A DNA stretch of 64,000 nucleotides from Scatophagus argus (lineage: Eukaryota > Chordata > Actinopteri > Scatophagidae). The DNA is taken from NCBI RefSeq assembly GCF_020382885.2, contig NC_058496.1:17650501-17714500 (forward strand), read 5' to 3'. Under the pieces are notes generated by a model, which saw nothing but the letters and a program-made list of their open reading frames with translations, was not told where the DNA came from and searched no databases. The position numbers and the translations under genes were made by a program. This document shows positions 1-12,719 of this stretch, one piece after another. How positions within the stretch are numbered: position 1 is the stretch's first letter; every line of letters begins with the position of its first letter.

Positions 1-207
1 CGTAATCCAGAGAACCCAACATTCCCCCTTGAGCAAGCACTTGGCGACAGTGGCATGTTGGTTGCATGGCCAAAACAATTCCACATGTAGAGGATTTGAA
101 AGCATAAAAGTGCTTTAGGCCACATCAAACCTTGTTCAGTGAATATTTCTTTTGTCCTACATCAATTTAACCTTTTATGTCTTGACATGTCCTCTCTTGC
201 CCCTCAG

Positions 208-2697
208 TATGGTTTTGTCGGCCGTTGGCTGAATCCAGGCAAGGAGACAATTGGAGCTTTGGATTTAGGCGGCGCTTCCACTCAAATTACTTTTCAGACT
301 TTGGAAAAGGTGGAGAACGAGGATGATATGATGAAGTTGAAGCTTTATGGACAAACCTACACACTGTATACCCACAGCTTCCTGTGTTATGGTCAAGACC
401 AGTTCTTGAGGAGACTGCTGGCTCATCTCATCAAGGTACATATGTTACATATGCCAAGATGCTCATGATTTCTTATTCTCAAAAAGTTGCAGATAAAGCT
501 GGCGATGTAAATATGTGCTTTTAACCAAAAAAACATAATGTATGATTGCACATGTCTTTAATTGCTGGTTAATGGTGACTGCTAACCCATTCTACCATTT
601 GTTTGAAATTATATTATTGTAATAGACAACACTTTCAAGCCACATTTATTTATTTAAAATAATGTTTCTCTTTTTTTGCATCTTTCAGACTCAAGATGTG
701 AAGTCACAAATTTCCCACCCCTGCTATCCATCACAGTTCAAAATATCTATCAAGCTGGGGGACGATGTCTTTGATTCTCCTTGTACTAAAAGCTATAGAC
801 CAACGCAGTTTGATCCCCAGATGTCTATATCAGTAGTGGGCACAGGAAATTACCAGAACTGCCTGGACATTGTGAAAAACATGTTCTCCTTTAATAACTG
901 CTCTTACTCCAACTGCTCCTTTGATGGAGTCTTCCAGCCCAGCCTGAGAGGAAACTTCATGGTAAGGGAGCCAATAGCAGAGGGGGCAAGTTACAATTTC
1001 ATACAGTGGCACTGTTTCCTTTCTTCCCGGTTTCATGTCAGAAGTAACTTCCTAAGTTCCTGTCCTGCATATGCTGTGGCTTCTATCCATCCATACACCT
1101 CCACAAAACTCTTGGGATAATAACAAAGGAAGGGACTTTCTTCCTCAAACTTTACTTAAAGTATCTAACATGGATACCACTAGCAGCCTGGCTACTGTCC
1201 AAAGCAAGAAACAAACATAAACACCCCGATTTGAACTGTGTTGAAGTAATTATAAAAGCAGAGGACAACACTAAGTTAAGAAGGCAGATTTTGTAACTTC
1301 CTGATCTAGTTGAATGCCAAGTCTGCCTCACTTTTGAACCCTCTCAAGTACCAGTAATAAAGGGATACACATATTCAGCAGACCACACCCTTTGTGCCGT
1401 GAATCATGTCTTAACTTTTCTGAGAAAAATTCTGCCCAGTGGCACACATGTTAGTTTAGTTAGTATCAGAGATTGGTACACCCTGTATGTTGATGTATAT
1501 GCACCCCTACACTCTTCCATCAGTAGCCATAGAAATACAGCCATCAGCACTGACTATACTGTACCACGGTACCAACTCAGATGTGAAGGAGTGGCCCTGC
1601 ATGATTAATTTTTATTCTTACCAAACATGGCAGCAGTAGCTCCTGTTGATTCGTCTTGTACAGTATCAGAAGGATCATGTCTCTCCTCACTGGGGAGATG
1701 GCTCAGGTGCTGATCATGGAACTTGTTATGTGCCACCTGAAATTCAAATGAATTTCAACTTAAGCAGTAAAGTGGTGCTGAACTCCAAGTATTACAGTAT
1801 GCTTTCAAAGCTGATGTCAGAAAACCAGTCGTCCACAGCTCAGAAAGAGAGTGTGATTCTGGATTGACTCAGTTTCTTCTCTTTCCACAGGCGTTCTCTG
1901 CCTTCTACTTTGCTCACAGCTACATCAACCGCCTCACCAACATTCCCATCACATCCCCCAGTCGAATGCAGGAGGCGATCAAACTCATCTGCAACATGAC
2001 CATCTCTGAGGTACTCTCCAGCATACATCTGTCTGAGCCTAGCCCCTAATGATCAATGATGAAGGACCTAATCAGATCCATGTCTAAAACCACCATATAG
2101 GCTACAGTAGTAGCAGTCCAAAAAAACATGTTATTTTCTATATGATGATAAGCCAGATCTAGGATTAAAATTTGAATAACACCATAAAAAATCTCACCCC
2201 ACCCACAGATGACTGAAAAGACAAAGCAGCCTGAGAAATACATGAAGAACGTTTGCGCTGTTTCCAACTTCGTCCAGATCCTTTTGACGCAAGGCTATGG
2301 TTTCAATGAGCACTCTCTTCCTTCCATTTCTTTCCAGAAAAAGGTCAGGAATAATAATAATAATAAAAAAAAAACATTTAAGTTTATCATATGTTGGAAT
2401 TTTAGTCTGCGTGTTCAAACAAATGACACCTAACAGCACAGGAAGCTTTCCCATGGTGTGTTGTCGTCACAGGGTTGTTGTGTTTTACAGGCAGGAGGAG
2501 CATCTGTTGGCTGGGCACTGGGTTACATGTTGACTATAAGTACCATGATACCAGCAGAAAGACTTGAACTGATGAAGGCTCTGCCCTCAGGACCCTGGGC
2601 TGTCATTCTGTTCCTCTTCATCGTCCTTATCCTCATTGCAATAGGATACCTACTGATGATCTACAAGAATGCAAAGACTAACGGAGGCATGGTATAG
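208..2697 (+). CDS. entpd8: NTPDase (ecto-nucleoside triphosphate diphosphohydrolase), probably ENTPD8; 3' part of gene
   Basis: Membrane ecto-enzyme that hydrolyses extracellular nucleoside tri- and diphosphates. Five terminal coding exons are visible: 208-435, 689-961, 1891-2010, 2209-2343 and 2491-2697, all phase 0 with AG/GT borders; the 5' exons lie left of the window. The first exon carries the apyrase conserved motif DLGGASTQ, a GDA1/CD39 nucleotide-binding signature, followed by the family-typical THSFLCYGQDQ. Cysteines and N-glycosylation sequons (NCS) follow in exon 2, as expected for an extracellular domain. The last exon has the family motif GWALGYML, then one hydrophobic segment (about AVILFLFIVLILIAIGYLL) and a short cytoplasmic tail ending at TAG 2695-2697. 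This is the C-terminal membrane anchor of cell-surface NTPDases (1, 2, 3, 8), not the soluble ones. The ENTPD8 assignment rests on its position beside nelfb and the wider human 9q34.3 block; ENTPD2, also on 9q34.3, is the alternative. Confidence 0.85.
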
Positions 2698-3773
2698 GAG
2701 CAAGGGAGACAAAAGCCAGTTCAATTAATATTCCTTGTAGAACATGCACATATTCATCTAAAACATTCAACCTCTTGAAAAAAAAGATTGAGAGCATTTT
2801 TGGTTTTTTTTTTTACTTCATTATGTGTCTGCAAGTACATGAGCTTGAGAAAGCAGAAAATATGCAATAATATGCCAATCCACTAACTTCCTGCTTCCAA
2901 GCTGAGTCTCATGTCGGTGTGTGTAAATTTAAACTACAGAATCAGCCTTGTTTATTATAAATGTGTCAGATTCATGATGTATTACCCACTCATGATGACC
3001 ACATTCATGCATCACTTTCACTGTGCTTCAGAAGAAGCAAATAGCAAAATTCAAATCAGTTGCATTCCAATGAGTTCCCAGTTGTGGTCACAATATCTTG
3101 GAGGCATTTTTCTCCAACAAATGTTTTACTCACCTCTCATCGACTTTAAACAGCTGAATAAAACCAAAAGATTTAAGTCTTTCATGGCTTATGGTATTTC
3201 TAGGACTAGTTAGGCACAGATTAACGTTTCTGGATTTTTCATTTTTAGTGTCTTCACTGTATTCACTGGGGCCATCTAAGATAATAGATTTTAGAGATTT
3301 TATTGGTTACATGTCTATATAATATTGCTCCTCGGTAGCAAAATAATAAATTGATCACCAGTGAAAGCGCTGACTACAGTATCCAGGTGCTTCAACTCAT
3401 TTGAAACCAATAAACAATGATTAAAATATTCTGTGGAAACCTGTTTGTACCATTTAATTAGCATTCACAAACACAAAAATCCCTAATGAAGTTCAGGATT
3501 AAGTCAATACAGCCGACCAAGTGGTGTACAATTAAACACAGAAATTCTTTACGTTTCCCGCACAGCAGGAATGGAGCATGGAACTTTATCGTCGCTTGTG
3601 TTTCTGACGGACTGTTTACAAAGTTGCAGCACAGGAAGTTTGCTTTGACAGCGAAGAATATAATACGTTGATTTAATTTGTTGTAAGCGGTTGTCTTTTC
3701 GGTTGTAAATTCTCACGTTACAAGACTTGATCCATACAAAAATTTTGAAGTTGATGATTGCACAGAAAGGAAA
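2698..3773 (+). other. entpd 3' UTR, intergenic spacer and nelfb 5' region
   Basis: Contains no coding region I can support. A canonical AATAAA at 3409-3414 (and a second at 3155-3160) can end the upstream NTPDase transcript. The nelfb transcription start should lie in about 3540-3770, because its start codon is at 3774 with no acceptor just upstream. An ETS-like AGGAAGT (about 3633) is the only motif I would point to. The spacer is so short that the two genes are nearly tandem. Confidence 0.5.
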
Positions 3774-6700
3774 ATGTTCGCGGGGCTGCCTGAGCTCGGG
3801 ATATCCAACGGCGAGGACCTCAAAGAAACTCTCACCAATTGCACAGAGCCTCTGAAAGCCATTGATCAGTTTCAGGTAATGCTACGTTTGAAACTATTAA
3901 TTTGATAAACAGCATATTATCATTAAACGCATAAAGGTCAAACTATATTGTTTAAACATTTTATATTTATGTACGATTATATTTCCCAAATAATGCACCG
4001 TCTTTGCTCGTTTCCTGTCTGTGGTTTATCTAGCTAATTTTACCGCGGTGGCGATGAAAGGCAAAATTAGTATGTGGAAGGTGAGCTTTCAGTGGTCTGT
4101 AAAGCATATGTAGTTACAAAAAGTGATTAAAAAATATTATGATTTTTACGAGCGAATATCCTTCGTAGCTTTAAGTTACCGAATTGGTAACGGTAGCCAG
4201 TTAGCGGTGTTAACTTTCAGTCACATTTGAAGTTTATCTGCGCAGGCGCGCGAGATTCATGGTCTCGTACAGACAAGAATATATGTTGGTATTTATGTAT
4301 GATATAATATTAGTGTGACGCATTTAAATTTCATGCTTTGGTTTTTGTCAGTAAATCGTTTGGCATAATGGTCTAAGAAATGAATGAACTTCATAAGACA
4401 ATGTAGAGAGATGCAGCTTCTACACATAGCTTGCTGTCGAAGTTATTTATACATTAAAACCTTTTTCGGTTTTGGATCAGACCATGAAGAAAATATAACT
4501 TTCTTTGATCATAATTAGACATACAACAACACATCTCATCAGTATTCAGGTTTTGCCTGCTGTCATTAGTATTGCCATCTTTTAATCAAATAGAAAATAC
4601 ATGCAAAGATACCACCTGAAGAAATTCTCACAATAATGTTTTGCCTTGGACAAGCATTAAATATATAAATAAATATAACATATGTGCAGTAAGTTTGTGT
4701 GTCCCAGAGCAATAAATGTTATTATCTAAATTCCATAAGCAAAAATTCATAAAATAAGAGACACTACTGGATAAAATACGACCTGACAGTGTACTAGAGA
4801 GTCAAAAAAGGGGAATATTTGTTTTCATTTCTAATAAGCAAGTAGTTTCATGATGTTTTACCACTACCACCAACGACTGATTCATAGCTTTGCTGTTGTC
4901 CAACCCAGATATCAAAAATTGTGGTGGTGTTGTTGTAAAATGTAAATTAAAAACAGAATGCAATGAACTGCCTTTTCAACTTATATTTAGTTGAATATAA
5001 TTCAAAAACAAGATATTTATGTTACAACTAGGAATAGAAGATTATCAGCCTGGGTATTTTTCAGTTCAAATATGCAGCAATTTTCCAGTTATCAGAATGA
5101 GTGTTCTGTCTGATTGCATTCATTTAAAAATGCATCACTTTGGCTCTGATGCTCCCTCTCTCTGTAGTCATCACTGTGTAATAACCTATCAATCTGAAAA
5201 GTAAAGCACATTATTTGCCTCCAAATAATAGTGGAAATATAGTGTAGTGGAAGTATAAAGCAGCTGAAATTGATACATTTACCTCAAAATTGTACGATTA
5301 CAGTACATTACTTAAGCTAAGATAAGAAAACCTTTATTTGTTCCACAAAGGGGAAATTGCAGCGTTACAACAGCAGGGAACGAGAACAGCACTGGAATAT
5401 TGGAAATATTTAAGACAATAAGAATAAAAGAAAAAAAATACATAAGAAATATACACATACTGTAATCATAAAACAGCTTTTATCTACCTAAACTCAGCTA
5501 CAAAGCTCTGCATAAATAATGAGTAAACTCTTGCTACTTTGTCTTTATATGTCAGACCTGTGATGAACTGGCAGCTTTTCCAAGGTATAATCTGCCTCTT
5601 TCCCAATGTTGGCTGGGATAGGCTCCAGCCACCCCTGAGACCCTGCACATTTTAAGCAGTTAATGAATATCAGACTGTGCCCTGGAAATATGGGTCATGC
5701 ATGCACACCATCTGACTAATTGGATGAAGCCCTGTGAGCACTTCAGGTTCATTCTGTTCATAAATTGAACATTTTGAAATCGGGTACCCCTTAATTCCTG
5801 AAAGATAATTTGAGTCAGAATGTTCCATAGAAAGACTGTATGAAGTAATGAAGTGTTGCTTGATGGACCATTATATTCCAAATGAAAAGGTTTTGTTGGT
5901 GTATTAAATGTGTTCTGCCTGATATCAGGTGATGTGTATCGCCATTGCAAATAAGCGAGAGAACATTTATTCAGTTGGCTGATGGTAGAACTAACTAACC
6001 ACTGATGATGTCACATGACTGCAGATGGAAAATGGCATTCTGCTGCCGACCCTCCAGTCTGCTCTGCCCTTCCTCGACCTTCATGGAACGCCTCGACTTG
6101 AGTTCCACCAGTCTGTCTTTGACGAGCTTCGAGAAAAACTGATGGAGCGAGTTGCCATCATTGCTGAGGGCAAAGAAGAGGACAGGTGAGCCGTGGGTTG
6201 TTTTTGACTTTGAATATTGTTTTCTGAAGGAACCAGCCTTGATGCCATTTTGCTTTGCTTAACTTCGCTCTGCTTGCAGGTATGGGAAGCTTGAAGAGCT
6301 GCTGGAGAAGAGCTTTCCTCTTGTCAAAATGCCATCCATTCAGCCAGTAGTAATGCAGGTGCTGAAGCATCTACCTAAGGCAAGTGTTTCTAGGGCTATT
6401 ATGTTCCTGTTGAAAACTATAAGTAGCAATTTATTACAAAGCTATATGCAACACCAACATGGCAGTACTTTAATATGTACAGACTGGTAACAAATTATAG
6501 GTAAAAGCTGACTAATATCTTTTGGAAAAGTGCTGTTCATCTCTCCAGCAACCGACGTTGTTCTGGAGACTCATGGTGGAACACCTCACTTACTCACATT
6601 GCTTTTACCTTTTAATTTGTAACCCATTTACATCACGTCATGAACTGTAAGTGAAGAAATTCTGAGTTGGTGCTATATGGACCTGGTGGGAACCGTGAAT

Positions 6701-9700
6701 GTCTGTGAAGAATTTCATTTGGCATCAAGGAGATTCTTAAAGTTGGCTTAGTGATAGAAGAACTCTCTTTAACCTTTGTCGCATGCTGCCCCCTGCAGGT
6801 ACCAGAGAAAAAATTAAAGTTGGTGATGGCTGACAAGGAGCTGTACAAGGTGTGTGCTGTGGAGGTGAAAAGGCAGATCTGGCAGGACAACCAGGCCCTG
6901 TTTGGCGATGAGGTCTCACCTCTCCTAAAGCAGTACATTGTGGAGAAAGAAGCAGCTCTGTTCAGCAGTGACCTCTCCATCCTGCACAATTTCTTCAGCC
7001 CTTCTCCTAAAACACGACGTCAAGGCGAGGTGAGTCACAGTCTAATGAACACTAACCACTGTGTTTGAAACTGTGGGACAGTGGGATGGTTGTTAAGCTT
7101 CTCTGTTGTTGAAGGTGGTTTTAAAGCTGACCCAGATGATTGGAAAGAACGTGAAGCTGTACGACATGGTGTTGCAGTTTTTACGAACACTCTTCCTTCG
7201 GACGCGAAATGTACACTACTGCACGCTGAGAGCAGAGCTGCTGATGTCTCTTCACGACCTGGACATCAGTGAGATCTGCTCTGTTGACCCCTGCCATAAG
7301 GTAAAGACACAGGCAGTGATGGTGAATAAGTTAAGCAACACCTTTGTAGAGCCCCCGAACCCTGTATTTCCTGTGTGTTAAAACGTTTCTCTTCACATGT
7401 TTTTCTCTTTTGTCTGTGTTGTTTGCTGTGACAGTTCACTTGGTGTTTAGATGCCTGCATCCGTGAGAAGTTTGTGGATGGCAAGCGAGCCAGAGAGCTA
7501 CAAGGTTTCCTGGATGGAGTGAAGAAGGGGCAAGAGCAAGTCCTTGGGTAATAGATGGGGTGAATGCTTGGAGTTTCTGAACAGGGCCGTTCATCTGTAA
7601 TGACTTGATGAATTAATCTTTTGAGAGTTTTTGTCCATTCCAGGGACCTGTCCATGATCCTGTGTGACCCGTTTGCTTGTAACACCCTGGTCCTAAGTAT
7701 CATGAGGAACTTGCAAGAGCTGCTGAGTCAGGATGCTTTACCCAGGGTGAGCATACTGTGAACAAGGACATAGGCTACATGATAACTCATATCATACTGC
7801 AACATACATAATACACAACAATAATACTACAACATAATAGAAACAAATGTATTTGATTTGATTACTGTATTACTTGTATCAGTAGAATCAGCAGAATGTG
7901 AAGTCGTTGTGTCTGTGTTTGTTAACAGGACAGTCCAGACCTGATGCTGCTGCTGAGGATGCTGTCACTGGGTCAAGGGGCCTGGGACATGATTGACAGT
8001 CAGGTCTTTAAAGAGCCTCGTCTGGTGCGTACAGTGTGTCATCTCAGGTGTATGTGCATCGAGGCTTAAAGTTACTGCTAAAATCTGCATGTATTTGGTT
8101 CAGAATGGAGTCATTTTCATTGCCATTGTATGAAAATCTATTTAAACAAATTGGCTGTAAGTTGCTGATGTTTATTTGTCACCCTGTGTGCCTGCTCTCA
8201 GGACTTGGAGGTGGTGACCCGCTTCCTGCCTGCCATGATGTCAGTGGTTGTTGATGATCACACCTTTACTGTGGAACAGAAGCTTCCCAGTGAGGAGAAG
8301 AGTTCACTGTCATACCCAACCACCCTGCCAGATGCCTTCAACAGGTAAAGCACTGCAGTGGGGGGGCACATAACACAGCAAGCCATTTTAACATGAAATT
8401 ACCAGTGGTAATAGCAATTATAGATATCAGCTAGTTCGGATCCCAAGCCATCCTAGACATAATGTACTGACTAGTAGCAGTACTAACTAAAGATATGTGT
8501 TTGTTTCTCACTAGTCAAAATGTTAATGTCTGACTTATTTACTGTTGGAAATGTCATTGCAATGATCTGTAACTTAGTTGCAATTGGTATTTCACTTGGA
8601 CAGACGAGTTTCATTTTAATCAGGACTGGTGGTGTTAATTGATAATGTAAATAGTCATACTTTGAAATCGTGGTATTGTGCTTTATCTTTACTCCTGTAT
8701 TATTTTTTGCCTCCACACAGCCCCATTTTACACTTGACATCACGCATCTTATCTCATATTGAGAACATGGTGATTGGCGTTTTGATTTTACTAACTTTTG
8801 CATTTTTAATGTGAACATAGTGATCATCCATATTGGACCACTGTTAAACCACAGGTTTCATGAGACTACTTATTTGGATCATAGCATGACTGTGAGACGG
8901 TCCTAAGGTTGTAATATTTGCAGCTTTCAAAAGTCTGTGGAATAAAACCACAAGCAACCTTCTCTTCTCTGAAGTGCCTGGTGTAAATTAGAAAAGAATG
9001 CCCCAGTGAGAAGTGTCATGATTATTTCCATGTTTGTTGCTCCATCTTAGGTACCTGCAGGAGAACAGAGTGGCTTGTGAAATGGGTCTCTACTATGTCC
9101 TCCATATTGCCAAGCTGAGGAACAAGAATGCCTTACAGAGGTTACTACCTGCCCTGGGTGAGTCTCGCCCATCCTTTAAAGATTAAGATTAAAGATTAAA
9201 GTGACATATTTTGTCATTGGAGGGAACTCACTCCAACGAAATTTGTTCTCTGCATTTAACCCACCCAAGTGACGTGCACACACACACAGCAAACCCGGGG
9301 CAGTGGGCGACCGCGTGCAGCGCCCGGGGAGCAGTGGGGGTTAGGTACCTTGCTCAAGGGTACCTCAGCCATGGACACCGGGACGGGGAATCGAACCAGC
9401 GATCCACCGGTTACGGGTCCGACACCCTAACCGCTGATCCACGACTGCCCCAAAAGTTACCTGCGTTGAGTTTCATGTAACTTTCGTAAAATGAAAAACC
9501 TCTTTAAAATTAATTGTAAATTAACAAATGAATAAGGTTTTTAATCCAATGATCCAGATTTACCAAGAACAATTAAATACACAGTAGAAGTAGTTTCATA
9601 GTAGTTGCGGCTACACTCCCTCCCCAAAATCAGGAGGAGGATGAAAGAAGCGCAAAGGCTGTCTCTCTTGTCAAACAGGGACAATGGATGAGGTGGGAAG

Positions 9701-12402
9701 GGCTGGAGAGGAGAAAACTCAGCTGGAGGCAGATTTGGGAAATGGAGGCAAGCAACATCAGCTTTATCATCAGAACTACTTATAACGTGCTCCCATCTCC
9801 AAAAAACCTCCATGAATGGCATGGTGAGGACCCAACCTGCGGCCTCTGCCCAACTCCAGCGACTCTGAAACACATTTTGAGCGGTTGTAAGACCAACCTC
9901 ACACAAGGCCGCTACACCTCGAGACACAACCAGGTCCTCATGAGTCAGCAGCAGCACTTGAGAGCAAGAGGACCACCACCAACTCCTTACCCCTGAGAGC
10001 AACCAACTCCATCACAGCACCAACATTCATCCGAGAGGCACAGAGAAAGCCCAACCATCCCCTTACTAAACTAGAAGCTGGACAGCTAGCCATGGCTTTG
10101 GATTGGATAATGCTAGTTGATATCGGCCAGCAACTAACCTTCCCACCTGAGATTGCAGCGACCACCCTTAGGCCAGACTTGGTACTCTGGTCACTTTCAC
10201 TGAAGTCTGTAAACATCATAGAGCTCACAGTCCCATTGAAAAATTCGACTATGAGTTGCAAGAAATTGCGTTATGAAGAACTGGCAGCAGATACGCAAAA
10301 ACAAGGATGGAAGGTGAAAGCCTATCCGGTCAAAGTGGGCTGCAGAGGTTTTGTGCCTTCTTTCACCATCAGGCTGCTGAAGGATGTCCATGGACAGGCT
10401 CTGCGACAGACAATTAGATCAGCCTCTGAAGCGGCCGAAGGAAGCAGCCAGTGGATATGGGTGAAGAGGAAGGATCCTTGCTGGGCCCAAAGAACAGCAG
10501 GACCTTCTCACTAATCCCTCCCACCCACCCCGCCTTCAACTTGAGAACCCAGGTTAGATCCCTCCAGGAGGAGGGTGAACAAGGTATGCGGTCAACTCTA
10601 GGCTTGACTCAGGGGAGAGGACGCCCCTGCCTTGCATAGTCCCATGGGCTGTGCCTTTTAAACACCAGCCAATATTCATGATTGGGCATGGGACACACGC
10701 TCAGGCTTGAGCACCCTGTAGCTGGCCATCTTTGTTGAGGGTGTCTAGTGTTGAAAGGCCGAGACACACTACTGATGATGTGTCCCAAGTTTACATCCTT
10801 CCCATGGCTGAGATGAGATACAGCTCCCACGCCACTCTCAACATCAAAGTAAACCTGATGTCACTACCATCTATTGGCACAACTGACAGTTTACCATCAC
10901 GTCCCATGTATCATGAATCTGATTTGGTGTGACTCACCTGGGAATGATCACAGATGAGATAATGTTTTACTGATGTTACATTCAGTCATGTTCAGATTTC
11001 CTTCTCACTCTGACTCTGCCCCTCCCCCACACAGTGGAGACCTACAATGACATGGCCTTTGGGGACATCTTCCTGCACCTGCTGACTGGACACCTCACGC
11101 TGCTCTCTGATGAGTTTGGATCAGAAGATTTTTGTTCAGTTGTCTTCGATGGCTTTCTTCTTACTTCTTTCTCCAGGTGGGTTGATTCTCTTCGACCTTA
11201 ACTGTGTTCCCATGGTCAGTATTTTAGAGAGTTCCACATTGTTTTAGTGCATTATCAGCACAAAGTGGACTGAAACAGAAGTAAGTGTCCAATTTCTCCT
11301 GGACTTACAGGCAGAGCTGGTTTATAAACATGACAGTGCTAAATGCCACTCCTAGGAACCTTTCAATGTTATTCGTGTTACATGGAACTTGAACATCTGG
11401 GCCATGTCTCTTGTTTCTGTCTGAATATTTTTTTTTCAGTAAAGAAAATGTCCACAGACACATCCTCCGCATGTTGCTGCATCTGCACCACAAGGTGTTG
11501 CCGTCATACATGGAAACCTTAATGAAAACTCTTGAACCTCCAAAACAAGTAAGCCTCATTTCTACATTCAGAGAAATAAAATGGACCAGAGCTGTAGAGA
11601 TTGGCAGAATCAGTCTCATCACTGAAGAGTCTTGAGCCCTTTTAGGACAGAATTTACCTGTTAGGGAAGGTGGGATGATTCCAGGATTGCCTTTGCTGAT
11701 CGCTGTTAGAGCACATGGTTCTGGATTTTTCAGCTCTGCCCTCATTGAAAATTGCAGCTCCAGCTTTTTACTGTTTTTGGCAAAGCTGCTTTCCTACAGT
11801 TAAATTAATAATAAAATTACAGCTAAAAATTTGCTGTTACACAGTAGGCTCATATTATTGCCAGTAGCCCTACATTAGTGGTTTCCAAAGTATGGTCCCC
11901 AGGGACTGGGAATGGATTTCCATGGGGTCCCCAGCAAAAAATAGAAGACTAGCAGACACTAGAAGACACTCTAATTCTATCTGTAAGTCATGCATTTAAT
12001 CATATGAGATGTCAAATGGCAACATGCTTACAGGAAGTGGTATGTGCTCCAAAGCGTCCCAAATATCAGTTTAAGGTCAACCAAATTCACTTCCTAATTC
12101 ACAATTTTCAAACTGACACAGACTTAAATATGTTATCTATCCAGTCAGTCATTTCAGAAGGAGCTTTAAAACAGAGTAAATGTATACATGAGATATGTAT
12201 TGTATATACTGACACTGTGTGATGCTGTGCCTGGTGACCACAGAGCAGCGAGCCGGTGAAGGAGCTGTACACCCAGCTGACGGAGAAGCTGGAGGCTCAG
12301 AAGAAGAGCCCTCCACCTCTAGAAGAAACTCCATCCCTGGATCTGGGCCTGCACCCGGTGACCGTCCCCACCACCGCCTCCACCCCAACCACACCTCTCT
12401 GA
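3774..12402 (+). CDS. nelfb: Negative elongation factor B (NELF-B / COBRA1)
   Basis: Subunit of the nuclear NELF complex, which with DSIF holds RNA polymerase II in promoter-proximal pause. Thirteen exons: 3774-3875, 6025-6185, 6280-6379, 6799-7029, 7115-7300, 7435-7547, 7644-7746, 7929-8024, 8202-8344, 9051-9157, 11035-11176, 11440-11548, 12244-12402. They join in frame to 583 aa, close to the human length of about 580. The protein starts MFAGLPELGISNGEDLKETL and follows human NELF-B nearly residue for residue, for example SALPFLDLHGTPRLEFHQSV, KKLKLVMADKELY, KLYDMVLQFLRTLFLRTRN, FLDGVKKGQEQVLGDLSMIL and GDIFLHLLTG. It is helical-repeat-like with no membrane segment. The C-terminus is the usual low-complexity Pro/Thr tail. 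Intron 3 uses a GC donor (see 6380). Intron 10 holds a SINE and a LINE fragment. The ATG is the first codon of the conserved N-terminus, so the start is secure. Confidence 0.97.
3876..6024. other. nelfb intron 1 with degenerate interspersed repeats
   Basis: Intron of 2.1 kb. The first 1.3 kb shows nothing recognisable and is AT-rich. About 5224-5316 carries a copy of a very common teleost repeat rich in GTACTT-type words (another copy at 46222-46450, opposite orientation). About 5317-5470 begins with AAGATAAGA and a CTTTATTTGTTCCACAA block that resembles the truncated 3' end of an L2/Rex-type LINE on the minus strand. About 5555-5665 contains the familiar teleost block GGGATAGGCTCCAGCC. Identities come from recall of fish repeats, not from a search. 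Confidence 0.45.
6380..6798 (+). other. GC-AG intron (nelfb intron 3)
   Basis: The exon ends CCTAAG and the intron begins GCAAGT, the strong GC-donor consensus. It ends CCCTGCAG before GTACCAGAG. The join gives the conserved HLPK/VPEKKLKL sequence of NELF-B in phase 0, and no GT donor nearby would do so. A sequencing error (GT read as GC) is the only alternative. Confidence 0.85.
8345..9050. other. nelfb intron 9, no recognised element
   Basis: An AT-rich intron of about 700 bp. Short open frames exist on both strands but none has recognisable protein content. I see no repeat or RNA structure that I can name. Confidence 0.4.
9178..9451 (-). mobile_element. tRNA-derived SINE in nelfb intron 10, minus strand
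   Basis: Read on the minus strand the element starts GGGGCAGTCGTGG and has a tRNA-like head. A box A-like TGGATCAGCGG lies at 9441-9431 and a box B GGTTCGATTC at 9397-9388, the spacing of an internal RNA polymerase III promoter. A unique body follows (including the fish-typical CTTGAGCAAGGTACC). It ends in a short AT-rich tail made of repeated ATCTTTA/ATCTTA units (plus-strand 9178-9205). There is no anticodon arm good enough for a functional tRNA. The family name is not assigned. Confidence 0.75.
9541..10930 (+). mobile_element. 5'-truncated, decayed LINE 3' end in nelfb intron 10
   Basis: Two overlapping open stretches in different frames (9688-9996 and 10092-10514) encode the C-terminal end of a non-LTR reverse transcriptase seen widely in fish. 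The first has a CGLC-x-PTPATLKHILSGC cysteine/histidine motif. The second has AGQLAMALDWIMLVDIGQQ-, LRPDLVLW- and SSQWIWVKRKDPCW-type segments. The endonuclease and RT core are missing and the frame is broken, so the copy is dead. Boundaries are approximate; the right part after about 10520 is 3' untranslated repeat sequence. It is in sense orientation to nelfb and is spliced out. Confidence 0.7.
11549..12243. other. nelfb intron 12
   Basis: About 700 bp. A piece near 11880-11935 (AGTATGGTCCCCAGGGAC) resembles the ends of common fish hAT-like repeats, but only weakly. Nothing else is recognised. The acceptor is at 12243. Confidence 0.3.
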
Positions 12403-12713
12403 GACCTGGCCAAAACAGGCAGCAAACCAGAATTGTTTATCCGTAGCTGACTGTAAATACAGCCACCAGCTGGCCTGTGAATTTTCAGAAAGACTGGACA
12501 TTTTACATTTTTGTTCTATGATTTTTCATAGAGGTTTATTTTCTTTAAATGTTTGTCTTCCAACTTTGACAGTGTAGTCCAGCTGCCAGTTGGTAGGGGG
12601 TCGTCATTACTTTTCTAAACTGGCATTATTTTCCAGATATACTGTATTTTCATATGTAATTGGGCTATCAGTATGTTAAATTTGAATTGTGTCAGTAGTG
12701 GAACAAACCTGTA

Positions 12714-12719
12714 AATAAA
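12714..12719 (+). promoter_or_regulatory. nelfb polyadenylation signal
   Basis: Canonical AATAAA 312 bases after the stop codon, followed by a TG-rich stretch (12734-12750) that fits a downstream GU-rich element. Confidence 0.75.

Noticed and set aside
2344-2376. Simple AAT/A-rich run after an NTPDase exon as a functional element
   Set aside because: It is an ordinary low-complexity tract just inside an intron.
9388-9441. A tRNA gene on the minus strand
   Set aside because: Box A and B are present, but the sequence cannot form a proper anticodon arm and continues into a SINE body and tail.
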